Of a stretch of DNA of 64,000 nucleotides, positions 1 to 11,937 are shown piece by piece. Each line of letters starts with the position of its first letter. The first letter of the stretch is position 1. Made by a program: the position numbers and the translations under genes. The notes under the pieces were generated by a model that was not told the DNA's origin, ran no database searches, and saw nothing but the letters and a program-made list of their open reading frames with translations. The DNA is from an uncultured Sphingomonadaceae bacterium (GTDB lineage: Bacteria; Pseudomonadota; Alphaproteobacteria; Sphingomonadales; Sphingomonadaceae): NCBI GenBank assembly GCA_937995515.1, contig CALKJZ010000016.1:18778-82777 (forward strand), written 5' to 3'.

Positions 1-2496
1 CTCATCCAGCGTACCGAGATCCTGACCGGCGGCCGCTCGTCGGTCTATGGCTCGGATGCCGTTGCCGGTGTCGTCAACTTCATTACCCGCTCCGACTTCG
101 AGGGCGTGGCGGCCGATGCGGGCTATCGCATCACCACCCGCGGTGATGGGGGCACGTTTGACGCCAACCTTGCCATCGGCGCGAACGTGGCCGACGGCCG
201 GGGCAATGTGTCGCTGTTCGTCGGCTATACCGACCGCAATCCCATCCTGCAGGGTGCGCGCGACTTCTCGCGGCGCTCGATCCTCGATGATGGCGAGGGC
301 GGGTTCTTCTTCGGCGGTTCGGGTGCGGTGGAACCGGGCCGGCTGGTGGTCGGCGGCTTCCAGACCGGCAATCCGAACACCAACAACTGGAACATCCCGC
401 GCCCGGCGCCGTTGGCTGCGGACAACCTCTTCCTCTCGAACGGCGGGGTCCGTCCGTTCAACTTCCTGCAGGACCAGTATAATTATGCGCCGGTCAACTA
501 TCTGCAGCTGCCGCAGACCCGGTGGCTCGCCGGCGCCTTCGCCAACTTCGAGGTCAGCCGGAACCTCGATGTCTATGGCGAGGTGGTCTACACCAACAAC
601 CGGACGGTGTCGCAGCTGGCGCCGACGCCGATCACCGGCAACTCGAAGATCCCCATCAACAGCCCGTTCCTCGCCCCCGAGGTGCGGGCGGCGTTTGCAG
701 CGATGGATGCGAACCAGGCCCGCTGCATCAACCTGCCGGCTGCGACCGGGCAATCGCCCGACTGCCCGAACGACGGCTTCATCACCGGCAACCTGCTGCG
801 CCGGATGACCGAGGTCGGCCCGCGGATCTCTGACCGCGAGCGCCAGGCCTTCCGGGTGCTGGCCGGGGTTCGCGGGGAGATCACCGGCGACTGGAACTAC
901 GACGTCTACTACAGCTACGGCCGGACGACCGACAACGAGAACCAGTTCGGCAACGTCTCGCGCAGCCGCTACAATTTCGCGCTTGCCGGCTGCCCGGCGG
1001 GCGCGCCGGCGGGCTGCACGCCGATCAACGTCTTCGGCGCCGGCAACATCAGCGAGGCTGCGGCGCGCTATGTGCGGGTCGACACCAAGAACACCAACAC
1101 CATCACCGAGCAGGTGCTGAACGGCAGCGTCACCAACGGGAACGTCTTCGACCTCGGCCTCGGCGGTGGCCCGGCCGGTGTCGCGCTCGGTGCCGAGAAG
1201 CGCTGGGTGGAAGGCGAGTTCCGGCCCGACTTTGTGCTGGCCTCGGGCGACGTGGTCGGCTTCAACGCCGGCCAGCAGACCGTGGGCGGCTATGATGTGG
1301 CCGAGGTGTTCGGCGAGATCAATCTTCCGATCGCCGGCGACAGGCCCTTCTTCCACCGGCTCGAGGTGAATGGCGCGGTCCGCTATTCGGACTACTCGGG
1401 GGCGACGGGCGGCGTGTTCACCTGGGGTGCACAGGGCATCTGGGCGCCGATCCGTGACGTGAGCCTGCGCGGCAGCTACCAGCGGGCGATCCGCGCGCCG
1501 ACGGTCAACAACCTGTTCCTCGGCCAGTCCGAGGGTTTCCCCGGGTTCTCGGACTATTGTCGGACCCCGGATGCGGCGACCAACGCCACGCTGCGCCAGT
1601 CGTGCATCAACACGGGCGTTCCTGCCGCCCTCGTTGGCACGCCCTTTGGCTCGGGCAACACGCAGATCCGCGCGATCTTCGGCGGCAACCCGAACACCAC
1701 CGAGGAGACGGCCGACACCTGGACCGTCGGCGTGGTGCTCACCCCGACCTTCGCGCCGGGGCTCACCATCACGGTCGACTATTACGACATCGAGATCAAG
1801 GACGCGATTCTCGGTGGCGGCCCGGGTGTGACGAACACGCGGGATGCCTGCTATGGCACGCCGGCCAATGGGTACCAGCCGTTCGACACGAGCTTCTGCG
1901 CGCTGCTTCCCCGCAACCAGTTCACCTTCGACATCGATGGTGCGATCAACACGGTTGTGAACGCAGGCTTTGTGAAGACGCGGGGCGTCGACTTCGAGCT
2001 CTCCTATGGCGTGCCGGTGGGCTTTGGCCTGTTCGGCTCGGATGACAGCCGCCTGCAGTTCCGGGTGGCCGGCAACCACCTGCTGCAGTGGGACATCAAC
2101 TCGATTGCGGCCATTCCCGACCTGCTGACCGAGTGCGCAGGGCTGTTCGGCCTCGACTGCGGCGCGAGCTATCCGAAGTGGAAGATCATCGGCGCCGTCG
2201 GCTGGTCGACCGGGCCCGCGCTCTTCAACCTGCGCGTGAACTACAAGAGCGGAATGAAGGATGACGGGGCGCTGGGCTTCACGCCGTGGAAGCCGCGGAT
2301 CAAGGACTATGCGACGGCCGACTTCTCGGCGGCCTTCGACGTCGACCGCAACTTCAATATCTCGTTCGGCATCCTGAACCTGACGGACCGCAAGCCGCCG
2401 ATCCTTGGCGACAACGACGAGCAGGCCAATACCTACCCGTCGGACTATGATGTGCTGGGACGGCGCCTGTTCATCCGGGCGGGCGTGCGGTTCTGA
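1..2496 (+). CDS. TonB-dependent outer-membrane receptor, 5' end outside window
   Basis: Energy-dependent outer-membrane import channel. The reading frame is open from base 1, and the first codons give the end of a plug domain (GRSSVYGSDAVAGVVNF), so the signal peptide, TonB box and start of the plug lie upstream of the window. The rest is a long beta-barrel with alternating aromatic residues, ending in a terminal Phe (FIRAGVRF) as expected for the BAM signal. The late barrel segment with ETADTWTVGVVLTP is typical of the sphingomonad receptor family. Cys pairs in extracellular loops (for example around 990-1020 and 1557-1610) suggest disulfide-locked loops. The substrate cannot be read from the sequence. 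It is convergent with the oxygenase-like gene and followed by two strong terminators. Family assignment is secure; substrate unknown. Confidence 0.95.
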   Translation, partial: LIQRTEILTGGRSSVYGSDAVAGVVNFITRSDFEGVAADAGYRITTRGDGGTFDANLAIGANVADGRGNVSLFVGYTDRNPILQGARDFSRRSILDDGEGGFFFGGSGAVEPGRLVVGGFQTGNPNTNNWNIPRPAPLAADNLFLSNGGVRPFNFLQDQYNYAPVNYLQLPQTRWLAGAFANFEVSRNLDVYGEVVYTNNRTVSQLAPTPITGNSKIPINSPFLAPEVRAAFAAMDANQARCINLPAATGQSPDCPNDGFITGNLLRRMTEVGPRISDRERQAFRVLAGVRGEITGDWNYDVYYSYGRTTDNENQFGNVSRSRYNFALAGCPAGAPAGCTPINVFGAGNISEAAARYVRVDTKNTNTITEQVLNGSVTNGNVFDLGLGGGPAGVALGAEKRWVEGEFRPDFVLASGDVVGFNAGQQTVGGYDVAEVFGEINLPIAGDRPFFHRLEVNGAVRYSDYSGATGGVFTWGAQGIWAPIRDVSLRGSYQRAIRAPTVNNLFLGQSEGFPGFSDYCRTPDAATNATLRQSCINTGVPAALVGTPFGSGNTQIRAIFGGNPNTTEETADTWTVGVVLTPTFAPGLTITVDYYDIEIKDAILGGGPGVTNTRDACYGTPANGYQPFDTSFCALLPRNQFTFDIDGAINTVVNAGFVKTRGVDFELSYGVPVGFGLFGSDDSRLQFRVAGNHLLQWDINSIAAIPDLLTECAGLFGLDCGASYPKWKIIGAVGWSTGPALFNLRVNYKSGMKDDGALGFTPWKPRIKDYATADFSAAFDVDRNFNISFGILNLTDRKPPILGDNDEQANTYPSDYDVLGRRLFIRAGVRF

Positions 2497-2506
2497 GCCG
2501 GACCGG

Positions 2507-2542
2507 CATTCAAGACCTCATTCAAGACCTCATTCAAGACCT
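2507..2542. repeat. Three perfect tandem copies of a 12-bp unit
   Basis: CATTCAAGACCT occurs three times without mismatch directly after the receptor stop codon and before the first terminator hairpin. It is non-coding. A short tandem array like this may vary by slippage; no function is visible. Confidence 0.9.
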
Positions 2543-2545
2543 CCA

Positions 2546-2578
2546 GGGCGGCAGGGCATCCTGCCGCCCTTTCTTTTT
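2546..2578 (+). terminator. Rho-independent terminator of the TonB receptor gene
   Basis: A 10-bp perfect stem (G+GGCGGCAGG / CCTGCCGCC+C) with a GCAT loop is followed by TTTCTTTTT. The T-rich tail is on the plus strand, so it terminates the receptor transcript. Confidence 0.9.
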
Positions 2579-2582
2579 ACCT

Positions 2583-2615
2583 CGGCGGCAGGGCATCCTG
2601 CCGCCGTTTCTTTTC
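2583..2615 (+). terminator. Second copy of the same terminator hairpin
   Basis: The same 9-bp stem and GCAT loop as the preceding terminator, flanked by a C-G pair and followed by TTTCTTTTC. The tail overlaps the stop codon of the convergent minus-strand gene. It looks like a duplicated back-up terminator insulating clpB-side genes from the receptor transcript. Confidence 0.8.
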
Positions 2616-4445
2616 ACGGCGGCGGCAGGCGGCCGGAGGCCCTCCCTTGGGGCGTGGCGGGGCCTGGCACCACGTCGAAGGCGACCGTCATCCGTTCGCC
2701 CCTGGCAAAGGGCCGGGTGCCGTGCCAGAGCCAGGAGGGAAAGAGCGCAAGAAGCCCCGGCGCCGGGGCGATCCGGTCGAGCGGCGCGAGGCCGGTTGCA
2801 AGCTCGGCCGGCGGCTCGCCCAGGACGAGCTGGCCCTCTTCGCCGACGAGCTCGGGCAGGGCGAGGTAGCAGGCCGATGACAGCCAGCCCTCGGGATGGA
2901 CATGGGCGACATGGAAGCCCGCTCCGGCGAGCCGCACGGACCATGAGCCGGTAAAGCGCCACGCCGCGCGCGCCGGTGCGCTGGCCGCCAGCGTGGGATG
3001 CCCCTCGAGGGGCGGCGGCAGCGCTGCCACATGGGCCGAGACGGCCTCGGCGACGGCGGCGACGAGGCGGCGGATGGGCGGGTCCGCGCGCCAGAACAGT
3101 GTGCCCTCGGTCTGCGTGCCGCCGCGCAGCGACTGGTCGAGCGGATGGCTGCGGCGCACGTGAAGCCCGCGCACATGGGCCGCAATCGCGGCAAGCTCGC
3201 TCGCGCCGAGGCCGAGCGGGCGGGCGCCCCAGAGGCCCTCGTGCCCGGCAAGCCAGCCGTGCCGCGGGTCTCCTTCGAGGCGCCAGGCGGTTTCGCTGAG
3301 CGCCCAGAGCCCCTGGTCGTGCGCGAGCGCCGGCGCTGCGCTGCGTGCAGTCTCGATCAGGGCGGCCGCGCGGGCAGGTTCGCCGAGCCGGATGGCAATC
3401 CGCGCTGCGGTGCGGACGGCGGCCTCGGTGGGTGGCAGCGCCTCGGCGCGATCGAGGAAGGCGCGCGCCTCCTCGGGCGCGCCGGCCCGCAGCGCGAACT
3501 CGGCCTCGGCCACCTCGAGGATGGCTGCCCCGGGCAGGTGGCGGCGCGCCTCGGCGACCCGCCTCCGCACGGCGTCGGCTGGAAGGGCTGCGCCCTCGAG
3601 CTGGATGAGGCCGAGCCAGAGGTCGAGCTCCTCGGGGTGGGCCCGCGCGGCCGCCTCGAGCCCGGCGAAGGCGCCCGGCCCCTCGCCCAGCTCGAAGCGC
3701 GCCTTGGCGAGCGCCTGCTGGCCTTCCGCCCAGAGCGGATCGTCGGCGACCGCGGCTTCGAGCGGCCCCAGCGCTGCGCTGTCGCCCGCGGCGATCCGGG
3801 CGGCGGTCTCGTGGAGGAGGAGCTCGCGATCCGCGGGTGCGGCGTCGCGCGCGGCGCGGAACCGCGCCACCTCATCGGGCAAGCCGAGCTCGGCGGACAC
3901 GAGCGCGCGCGCGGCAAGCGCCCGGGGCGCGGCGGGGCTGAGCGCCAGCGCCCGGTCGAGCGCCTCGGCCGCCGCCTCGCGCTCGCCGAGATCGCGCAGC
4001 AGGCTGCCGAGCGCCGACCAGGCGCGCGCGAGCCCCGGGTTCAGCCGGACGGCGGTTTCGAGCGCGCGCCGCGCGGTTGCGGCGTCGCCCGCGCGGTGGG
4101 CGGCGATGCCGAGGTTGGCGTGCGCATCGGCAAAGCCCGGGTGGAGCGCGATGGCCCGGGCATAGGCTCGGCGCGCGCCTTCCCAGTCGCCCTCGCTGTC
4201 GAGAAAATTGCCGTGATTGTTGTGAAGGTTCGGGTCGTTGGGGGCGAGGGCGAGGGCGGCCTCGAACGCCGCGCGGGCGGCAGCGGCATTGCCGGCCCTC
4301 CGCTCGACAAGCGCCAGCAGGTGCCGCGCGGCCCCGCGCGCCGCGGGCGCGGCGGCTTCCACGGCTGCAATCCGGGCCCGCGCCTCGTCGAGCCGGCCGG
4401 CCTGCATCGCCTGGTGGGCGCGCTGCAGCGCGGCGGCCGGGTCGG

Positions 4446-4449
<4 letters not shown>
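2614..4449 (-). CDS. TPR-repeat protein with C-terminal 2OG-Fe(II) oxygenase-like domain
   Basis: 611 residues. The GTG start (4449) overlaps the clpB stop as GTGA, giving translational coupling; the frame extends upstream inside clpB but only as non-native arginine-rich sequence. Roughly residues 1-400 are tetratricopeptide repeats rich in Ala/Leu/Arg (for example the HNNHGN, HANLGI and WSALGS helices). The last ~190 residues resemble the putative 2OG-Fe(II) oxygenase family (TIGR02466/PF13759-like), with [10 protein letters not shown] near residue 540 and a distal LWHGTRPF giving a second His and the Arg expected to bind 2-oxoglutarate. The role is likely hydroxylation of a protein or small molecule, with TPRs docking the partner. 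Substrate unknown. Co-transcription with clpB suggests a link to protein quality control, which is inference. Confidence 0.8.
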
Positions 4450-7019
<2,570 letters not shown>

Positions 7020-7142
7020 GGGCGTGCCCCCGTCAGGATAGGGATTGGCTTTTGCCGCCATATGGTGTTGCCGAAATGCAACACAAGGGGCGCGCGTGGC
7101 TGGTCATTGGGGCCGGCCATGGGAGCCGGTCACGGAGGCCTG

Positions 7143-7607
7143 TCAACGCACCGGGCCTGGCATGGTGTGGCTGGCGAGGCGGCCGAACAGCCAGCCGCCT
7201 GCCGCGCCCCCGAGGCTGATGGCGACAAAGCCGGCCGCGGTGCGTGCGCCTGCAAGCGGGGTGAAGCCGAAGGCGACCTCCATGAGCCAGAGCGCGGCGG
7301 CAAGTGCGGCCCAGCCGGCCAGCGGCCAGGCGATGGCTGCAAGCCGCGGCACCGCGCGCAGGATGAGCCCGGCGACGAGGAAGCCGAGAAGGAGGGCCAC
7401 GAGGATGACCGCGCCGAGGGCCGGGGCGAGACCCCCGAGGTCGCGGCCCATGGTGGCAAGCGCGGTGCCGGGCGGGATTCGCGCGCCCACCTCGCGCAGC
7501 GCCTGCTGCACGAACAACGAGTGCGCCGCGCTTGCAATGACGAGGGCAAGGGCGGCCGCTGCCAGCAGCGCTCCGGAACGGCGCAGCCATGCGCCCCATC
7601 GATTCAC
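7143..7607 (-). CDS. Small integral membrane protein, unknown function
   Basis: 154 residues with four probable transmembrane helices (about 11-31, 58-81, 84-107 and 117-139) and an Arg-rich N terminus, so it sits in the inner membrane. I recognise no catalytic or binding motif. It lies 123 bp upstream of clpB on the same strand and could share its transcript. The alternative frames over this stretch are compositionally biased, but this frame has sensible hydrophobic periodicity and good codon use. Confidence 0.65.
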   Translation of the reverse strand: MNRWGAWLRRSGALLAAAALALVIASAAHSLFVQQALREVGARIPPGTALATMGRDLGGLAPALGAVILVALLLGFLVAGLILRAVPRLAAIAWPLAGWAALAAALWLMEVAFGFTPLAGARTAAGFVAISLGGAAGGWLFGRLASHTMPGPVR

Positions 7608-7670
7608 GGCCCTTCTCCTTTCTGGCCACGCCCTTTACGAAGCGGGACCCCCACCCGGCAAGGCGGCTTG

Positions 7671-7737
7671 GCGCGGGCGCGTTGGGGGGAAGGAGGCGGT
7701 GGGGCATGAGGAGGCAGGCCCGGCCGGGCGGCAGGGC
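7671..7737. repeat. Upstream copy of duplicated leader of the sugar dehydrogenase gene
   Basis: About 67 bp nearly identical to 7796-7862, offset by 125 bp. It carries the same GGAAGGAGG ribosome binding site (7688-7696) and an ATG at 7706, but the frame that opens here stops after 19 codons. A truncated third copy of the first part lies at about 7731-7757. Confidence 0.85.
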
Positions 7738-7795
7738 CCGGGCGTGTGGGGGGGAAGGCGATTGATGTCGGCAATCTGCAGATCGAGCCGGGCAG

Positions 7796-7862
7796 GGCCC
7801 GGGCGTGTGGGGGGAAGGAGGCGATGGGGCATGAGGCGGCAGGCCCTGCCGGGCGGCAGGGC
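7796..7862. repeat. Downstream copy of duplicated leader, containing the functional start
   Basis: Second copy of the repeat at 7671-7737. It contains GGAAGGAGG (7813-7821) and, nine bases later, the ATG at 7831 that opens the sugar dehydrogenase frame. Because both copies carry a strong Shine-Dalgarno, ribosomes may initiate at both. Confidence 0.85.
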
Positions 7863-8979
7863 GCCGATGGCTGCAATCCTCGGGCTGCTCGCGGCTTTGG
7901 CGCCTGCGGTGCCGGCTGCGGCGAACCCCTTGCCCGCGCCGCGGCTTGCGGTCGAGGTGGTGGCGCGCGGGCTCGCGCACCCGTGGAGCCTTGCCTTCCT
8001 GCCCGACGGGGGCGTGCTGGTCACCGAGCGGCCCGGGCGGCTGAAGCTCCTCAAGGATGGCAGGCTGCGGGAGATTTCCGGGGTGCCGCCGGTGCTGGCG
8101 CAGGGCCAGGGAGGGCTCTTCGACGTGGCCCTGCACCCGGACTTCGCCGTCAATCGGCTGGTCTACCTGGCCTATGCCGCGGGCGACGTGCGCGCCAACG
8201 GCACGCGGGTGGCCCAGGCGCGGCTGGAGGGCGAGCGGCTGGTGGATCTCCGCATCATCTGGAGTGCGGTTCCGGCCAAGCGCGGCAGCGTGCACTTCGG
8301 TGGCCGCATGGCCTTTCTGCCCGACGGCAGCCTGCTGGTGACAACGGGCGACGGGTTCGACCGGCGGGAGGATGCGCAGCGGCTTTCGAGCCCGCTCGGC
8401 AAGATCATGCGGCTGGCCGACAATGGCGCGGCACCCGCCGACAATCCGTTTGCCGACCGCGCGCGCGCCCTGCCGACCATCTGGTCGCTGGGCCACCGCA
8501 ATCCGCAGGGGCTTGCCTTCGATCCCGTCCGCCGCGCGGTGTTCGCGCATGAGCATGGGCCGCGCGGCGGCGACGAGGTGAACCGGATCGAGGCCGGTGG
8601 CAATTTCGGCTGGCCTGTCGCCACCCACGGCCGCGACTATTCGGGGGCCACCGTCTCGCCCTTTTCGTCCTATCCCGGCATGATCGATCCGCTGCACGTG
8701 TGGACCCCCTCGATCGCGCCGTCGGGGCTTGCGGTCTACCGCGGGGCGATGTTCCCGGAATGGAACGGCGACCTGCTGGTGGGCGGGCTCGTGAGCCGCG
8801 ACGTGCGGCGGCTGCGCCTGACGGCCGACGGGCGCCGGATCGTGGCGGAGGAATCGCTGCTGCGCGGGCGGCGGCAGCGGATCCGCGAGGTGCGCGTGGC
8901 GCCCGACGGCGCGGTGTGGCTGACGGTCGATTCGCCGCGCGGCGAGGTGCTGCGGGTCAGCCGCGCGCCCGGGGGATGA
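7831..8979 (+). CDS. PQQ-dependent soluble aldose sugar dehydrogenase family protein, secreted
   Basis: 382 residues. Predicted six-bladed beta-propeller of the glucose/sorbosone dehydrogenase family (Yli/ASD-like), which oxidises aldoses in the periplasm using PQQ. ATG 7831 is chosen because GGAAGGAGG lies 9 bases upstream; the next ATG (7867) is an alternative. Residues 1-31 form a signal peptide (basic RRQ, hydrophobic core, AxA site). Family motifs: HPWSLAFLPDG, GQGGLFDVALHPDF, the RGSVHFGGRMAF segment with the likely catalytic His, GHRNPQG, HEHGPRGGDEVN and NFGWP. It is convergent with, and overlaps by 23 bp, the TetR gene. The PQQ requirement is known for the family, not proven here. 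Confidence 0.9.
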   Translation: MRRQALPGGRAPMAAILGLLAALAPAVPAAANPLPAPRLAVEVVARGLAHPWSLAFLPDGGVLVTERPGRLKLLKDGRLREISGVPPVLAQGQGGLFDVALHPDFAVNRLVYLAYAAGDVRANGTRVAQARLEGERLVDLRIIWSAVPAKRGSVHFGGRMAFLPDGSLLVTTGDGFDRREDAQRLSSPLGKIMRLADNGAAPADNPFADRARALPTIWSLGHRNPQGLAFDPVRRAVFAHEHGPRGGDEVNRIEAGGNFGWPVATHGRDYSGATVSPFSSYPGMIDPLHVWTPSIAPSGLAVYRGAMFPEWNGDLLVGGLVSRDVRRLRLTADGRRIVAEESLLRGRRQRIREVRVAPDGAVWLTVDSPRGEVLRVSRAPGG

Positions 8980-9676
8980 AGGGCTCCGCCTCGGCCGCCT
9001 CGGCCGCGGTGCGCTCGAGCAGCCGGAACCCTTCCGGGCTCGAAACCAAAAGGCGCAGGAAGTGGCGCAGCTGGGTGAGCCGGGCTGCGGGATGCCGCAT
9101 GCCCTTGAGGGCCGCGGCCTGAAGCGCGATGCCTTCGGCGAGGAAGCGGACGACGTCGCGCGCGAGCCCGAAATCGGGCGCGTTGGTCATTCCCTCGGGG
9201 AGCAGGCGCTGGCTGAGCGCGGCGCGGGCGTCGTCGTAGGCCGCCATGGCCGGGCGCATGGCGTCGGAGAGGTCGGGGTTGGTGCGCGCGGCGAGCGCGA
9301 GCTCGGCATAGGCGAGAAACTCGGCGCTCGAGAGCTCGTCGATCACGGCGTCGACCACCCGGACCCTGAAGTTGGCGTCCTTGGGCAGGCTGCGCAGCGT
9401 GGCTTCGAAATAGGCGGTGCGACGGTGTACGATGTGGCGCACGATGGCCACGATCAGCTCGTGCCGGTTGGGGAAATGGTAGAGCATGGCCGCCCGGGTG
9501 ATCCCGGCCCGCCGGGCGACCGTGACGGTGGACAGGCCCTTGTAGCCCTCGTCGACGAGGCAGGCGATGCCGGCATCGAGGATGCGTCGGCGCGTGGCCC
9601 GGCTGCGTGCGAGCTCGCCTTCGGCAATGGCGCAGGGATCGGGAACCTGGTCGGAAAACGGGATGTCGGACAACAT
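8957..9676 (-). CDS. TetR-family transcriptional regulator
   Basis: 239 residues from ATG 9676, preferred because GGAGGG lies upstream at 9690-9695; an in-frame ATG at 9706 would add 10 residues. The N-terminal helix-turn-helix is clear (RRRILDAGIACLVDEGYKGLS, then VTVARRAGITRAAMLYHFPNR), followed by an all-helical ligand-binding domain. It is convergent with the sugar dehydrogenase and lies 104 bp downstream of, and co-oriented with, the isoaspartyl peptidase gene, so it could be the last gene of that operon or regulate either neighbour. Ligand unknown. Confidence 0.88.
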   Translation of the reverse strand: MLSDIPFSDQVPDPCAIAEGELARSRATRRRILDAGIACLVDEGYKGLSTVTVARRAGITRAAMLYHFPNRHELIVAIVRHIVHRRTAYFEATLRSLPKDANFRVRVVDAVIDELSSAEFLAYAELALAARTNPDLSDAMRPAMAAYDDARAALSQRLLPEGMTNAPDFGLARDVVRFLAEGIALQAAALKGMRHPAARLTQLRHFLRLLVSSPEGFRLLERTAAEAAEAEPFIPRARG

Positions 9677-9780
9677 GATGGATTTCGACCCTCCGAATGT
9701 CAGCATGGTGTGTCTGGCCCGGTCCTGTCAACTTGGGGAGGATAGCGGCCATCGCCGCGCGATGCGCGCGCTACAGGGGC

Positions 9781-10656
9781 TCAGGTGATGGCGACCTGCG
9801 TGGCCCGGCCGAGGCCTGCGACCGCGCGCTTCATCCCCTTCGAGTTGAAGGGCATGGCCACGTGCCCGTTCGAATCGATGGCAATGAGGCCGCCATCGCC
9901 GCCCAGGGCCGCGACGCGGGCGAGCAGCGCGTGCGCGGCGGTCTCGAGCGTTGCGCCTCCGTAGCGCATGTGGGCGGCCACATCGCCTGCGCCGCCGGCA
10001 AGGATGAACGCCTCGCCCACTCCGGTGCAGGAGATCGCCACCTGCCTATCCGCCCAGGTGCCGATGCCGGGGATGGGCGTGTCGCCCACGCGGCCGGCAA
10101 GCTTGCCGAAGGTGCCGCCGGTCGAGGTGGCGGCTGCGAGCCGGCCGTTGGCATCGCGGGCGACGGCGCCGACCGTTCCGTGCGCCTGCGGCTCGAGCAG
10201 GTCCTCGGGGGCCACGCCGACGGCCAGCCGGAACCAGCCCGCATCCTGCGGCAGGGGCGCAAGGCCGGCGGCGCGCGCAAACTGCGTGGCGCCCGCGCCG
10301 GCCAGCAGCACGTGCGGGGTCTCTTCGAGCACGGCGCGCGCGGCTGAAACCGGGCTCAGGACATTCTGGATGGCCGCAACCGCCCCCGCGCGCCCGGTGG
10401 CGCCGCACATCAGGCTGGCATCGAACTCGTGCGCGCCCTCGCGGTTGGGCCCGGAGCCGCGGCCGGCGACATAGAGCCCCGACTGCTCCATGTCGAAGAC
10501 GGCCTCGCACACGGCATCGAGCGCGCCGAGGCCTGCAATGAGCCGCGCCTTCATCCGCCTGGCGAGATCATGAAGGTGCGCCTCGACCTCGGCGTAGTTC
10601 CGCGCCGGGTTGACGCCGGCCCCGCCGTGCAGGGCGATGACGGGCCCGGCGCTCAC
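9781..10656 (-). CDS. Isoaspartyl peptidase / plant-type L-asparaginase (Ntn hydrolase)
   Basis: 291 residues, usual length for the family. It is made as an inactive precursor that self-cleaves before a Thr, which becomes the nucleophile; it hydrolyses isoaspartyl (beta-Asp) dipeptides and asparagine. Visible: IALHGGAG at the N terminus, the processing site HG-Thr161-VGAVA, DANG, and TSTGG shortly after. There is no signal peptide, so it acts in the cytoplasm. The GTG start overlaps the stop of the cyanophycinase-like gene as GTGA. In this context the natural substrate could be beta-Asp-Arg released from cyanophycin. The family call is secure; the cyanophycin role is inference. Confidence 0.92.
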   Translation of the reverse strand: MSAGPVIALHGGAGVNPARNYAEVEAHLHDLARRMKARLIAGLGALDAVCEAVFDMEQSGLYVAGRGSGPNREGAHEFDASLMCGATGRAGAVAAIQNVLSPVSAARAVLEETPHVLLAGAGATQFARAAGLAPLPQDAGWFRLAVGVAPEDLLEPQAHGTVGAVARDANGRLAAATSTGGTFGKLAGRVGDTPIPGIGTWADRQVAISCTGVGEAFILAGGAGDVAAHMRYGGATLETAAHALLARVAALGGDGGLIAIDSNGHVAMPFNSKGMKRAVAGLGRATQVAIT

Positions 10657-11918
10657 CGGCGCAGCTCCTGCACGCGCACGCGCACCGGGCGGATCGCGAA
10701 CTCGACCCCCGAGACCGTATATCGCCTGCGGCCGTCCGGGTCCTGGCCCATCCAGCCGCGGCTGCCTTCGTTCTGGGTGAAGCGGAACAGCACGCCCTCG
10801 GTGCCGGAGAGGGTGAGACGCTCGAGCCGGCGGGTGCCACGATTGTCGAGCAGGTCGTTGCCGAGCACATCCTCGACTGTCTGCCCCGGCAGCGCCATGC
10901 CGCCGCCATCGGAGACCTGGTGGTTCCAGTATTCCCGGCCCTCGAGCGGGCGCTTGAACGGCGCCGGGGTGATCGCCTGCGTGTCGAGGGCCAGCTGGTC
11001 GCCGCTGTTGGCAAAGCCGATGACGACCCTGTCGGCGTGCAGCCGGCCGCGCACGTCGCTGACGCTTGCCTGCCCGGTGTTGATAAGTGTGACGGAGCCG
11101 GCGCCGACGGCGCGGCCGGTGCCGCGGGCCAGATCGACGATGAGCGCCGTATCCTCGTCGATGCCGAAGCCGCGGGTGAAATGGTCGCGCACGCCCGGAG
11201 CCAGAAGCGCGCGGGTGAGGCGCCCGAGACGGGCGCGGCGGTCGAAATGCTGGTCGACGATGCCGTGTGGGAAGAAGCCGAGGCCGGGCGCGAGCGCCAT
11301 CTGCCCGCCGTCGCGGCCCGTCGTGCCGATGTCGTCGCGCAGCACGGGGGCCAGCATGGCGACGAGGCTGTCGCCGCGGGTGATCATGACCGGGCTCATC
11401 ATTGCAGCACCGGCGCTGGTGCCGCCGATGACCGCGCCGTCGGCAAGGCGCTGGCGCATGGCGGCGAGCATCGGCGTGTCGCGGCCATCCCGCTCGAGGA
11501 GCGTGCCCGTGATGCGGGACTGGTCGCCGCCCGTGAACCAGATCGCGCCTGCGCGCGCGACCTTTGCGATTTCCTCCGGCGCGTGGGCATTGGCGGCCCA
11601 TTGCCGCTCGTCGACCTCGGGTGTGTCGGGATCGTCCTCGCGGGCGAGGTGCAGCACCTCGATCTCCTCTGGCCGCGCGCCATGGGCGACGAGCGTGGCC
11701 GCCGCTGCGCGTGCGGCGCGCACCGGGCTGCCCGAGGCGACGGGCACGACGAGGATGGTGCGCGAGTCCGCCGGCCGTGCGGCGAGGAAGCCTTGCCAGA
11801 TGGCGGCATTTTCCGCCGCGACGGCGCCGCCGGCAATCACCAGCGTGCCGGCGGCGAGCGCCGGCGGGGCGGGCAGGGCGAGCAGCAGGGCGAGGCAGGC
11901 AAGAAGAGGGCGGCGCAT
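10653..11918 (-). CDS. Cyanophycinase-like secreted serine peptidase (family S51)
   Basis: 421 residues. The N terminus (MRRPLLACLALLLALPAPPALAA) is a Sec signal peptide, so the enzyme is exported. The family motif GGTSAGA carries the presumptive nucleophile Ser168; WFTGGDQ and a distal GFGIDEDTA segment are also typical of cyanophycinases, which cut multi-L-arginyl-poly-L-aspartate into beta-Asp-Arg dipeptides. The start is supported by a GGAAAGGGA Shine-Dalgarno. It is longer than intracellular CphB-type enzymes and carries a C-terminal beta-rich extension. It sits 19 bp after the permease and overlaps the isoaspartyl peptidase. Other secreted S51 peptidases remain possible. Confidence 0.85.
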   Translation of the reverse strand: MRRPLLACLALLLALPAPPALAAGTLVIAGGAVAAENAAIWQGFLAARPADSRTILVVPVASGSPVRAARAAAATLVAHGARPEEIEVLHLAREDDPDTPEVDERQWAANAHAPEEIAKVARAGAIWFTGGDQSRITGTLLERDGRDTPMLAAMRQRLADGAVIGGTSAGAAMMSPVMITRGDSLVAMLAPVLRDDIGTTGRDGGQMALAPGLGFFPHGIVDQHFDRRARLGRLTRALLAPGVRDHFTRGFGIDEDTALIVDLARGTGRAVGAGSVTLINTGQASVSDVRGRLHADRVVIGFANSGDQLALDTQAITPAPFKRPLEGREYWNHQVSDGGGMALPGQTVEDVLGNDLLDNRGTRRLERLTLSGTEGVLFRFTQNEGSRGWMGQDPDGRRRYTVSGVEFAIRPVRVRVQELRR

Positions 11919-11937
11919 GGGGCAGTCCCTTTCCGGT

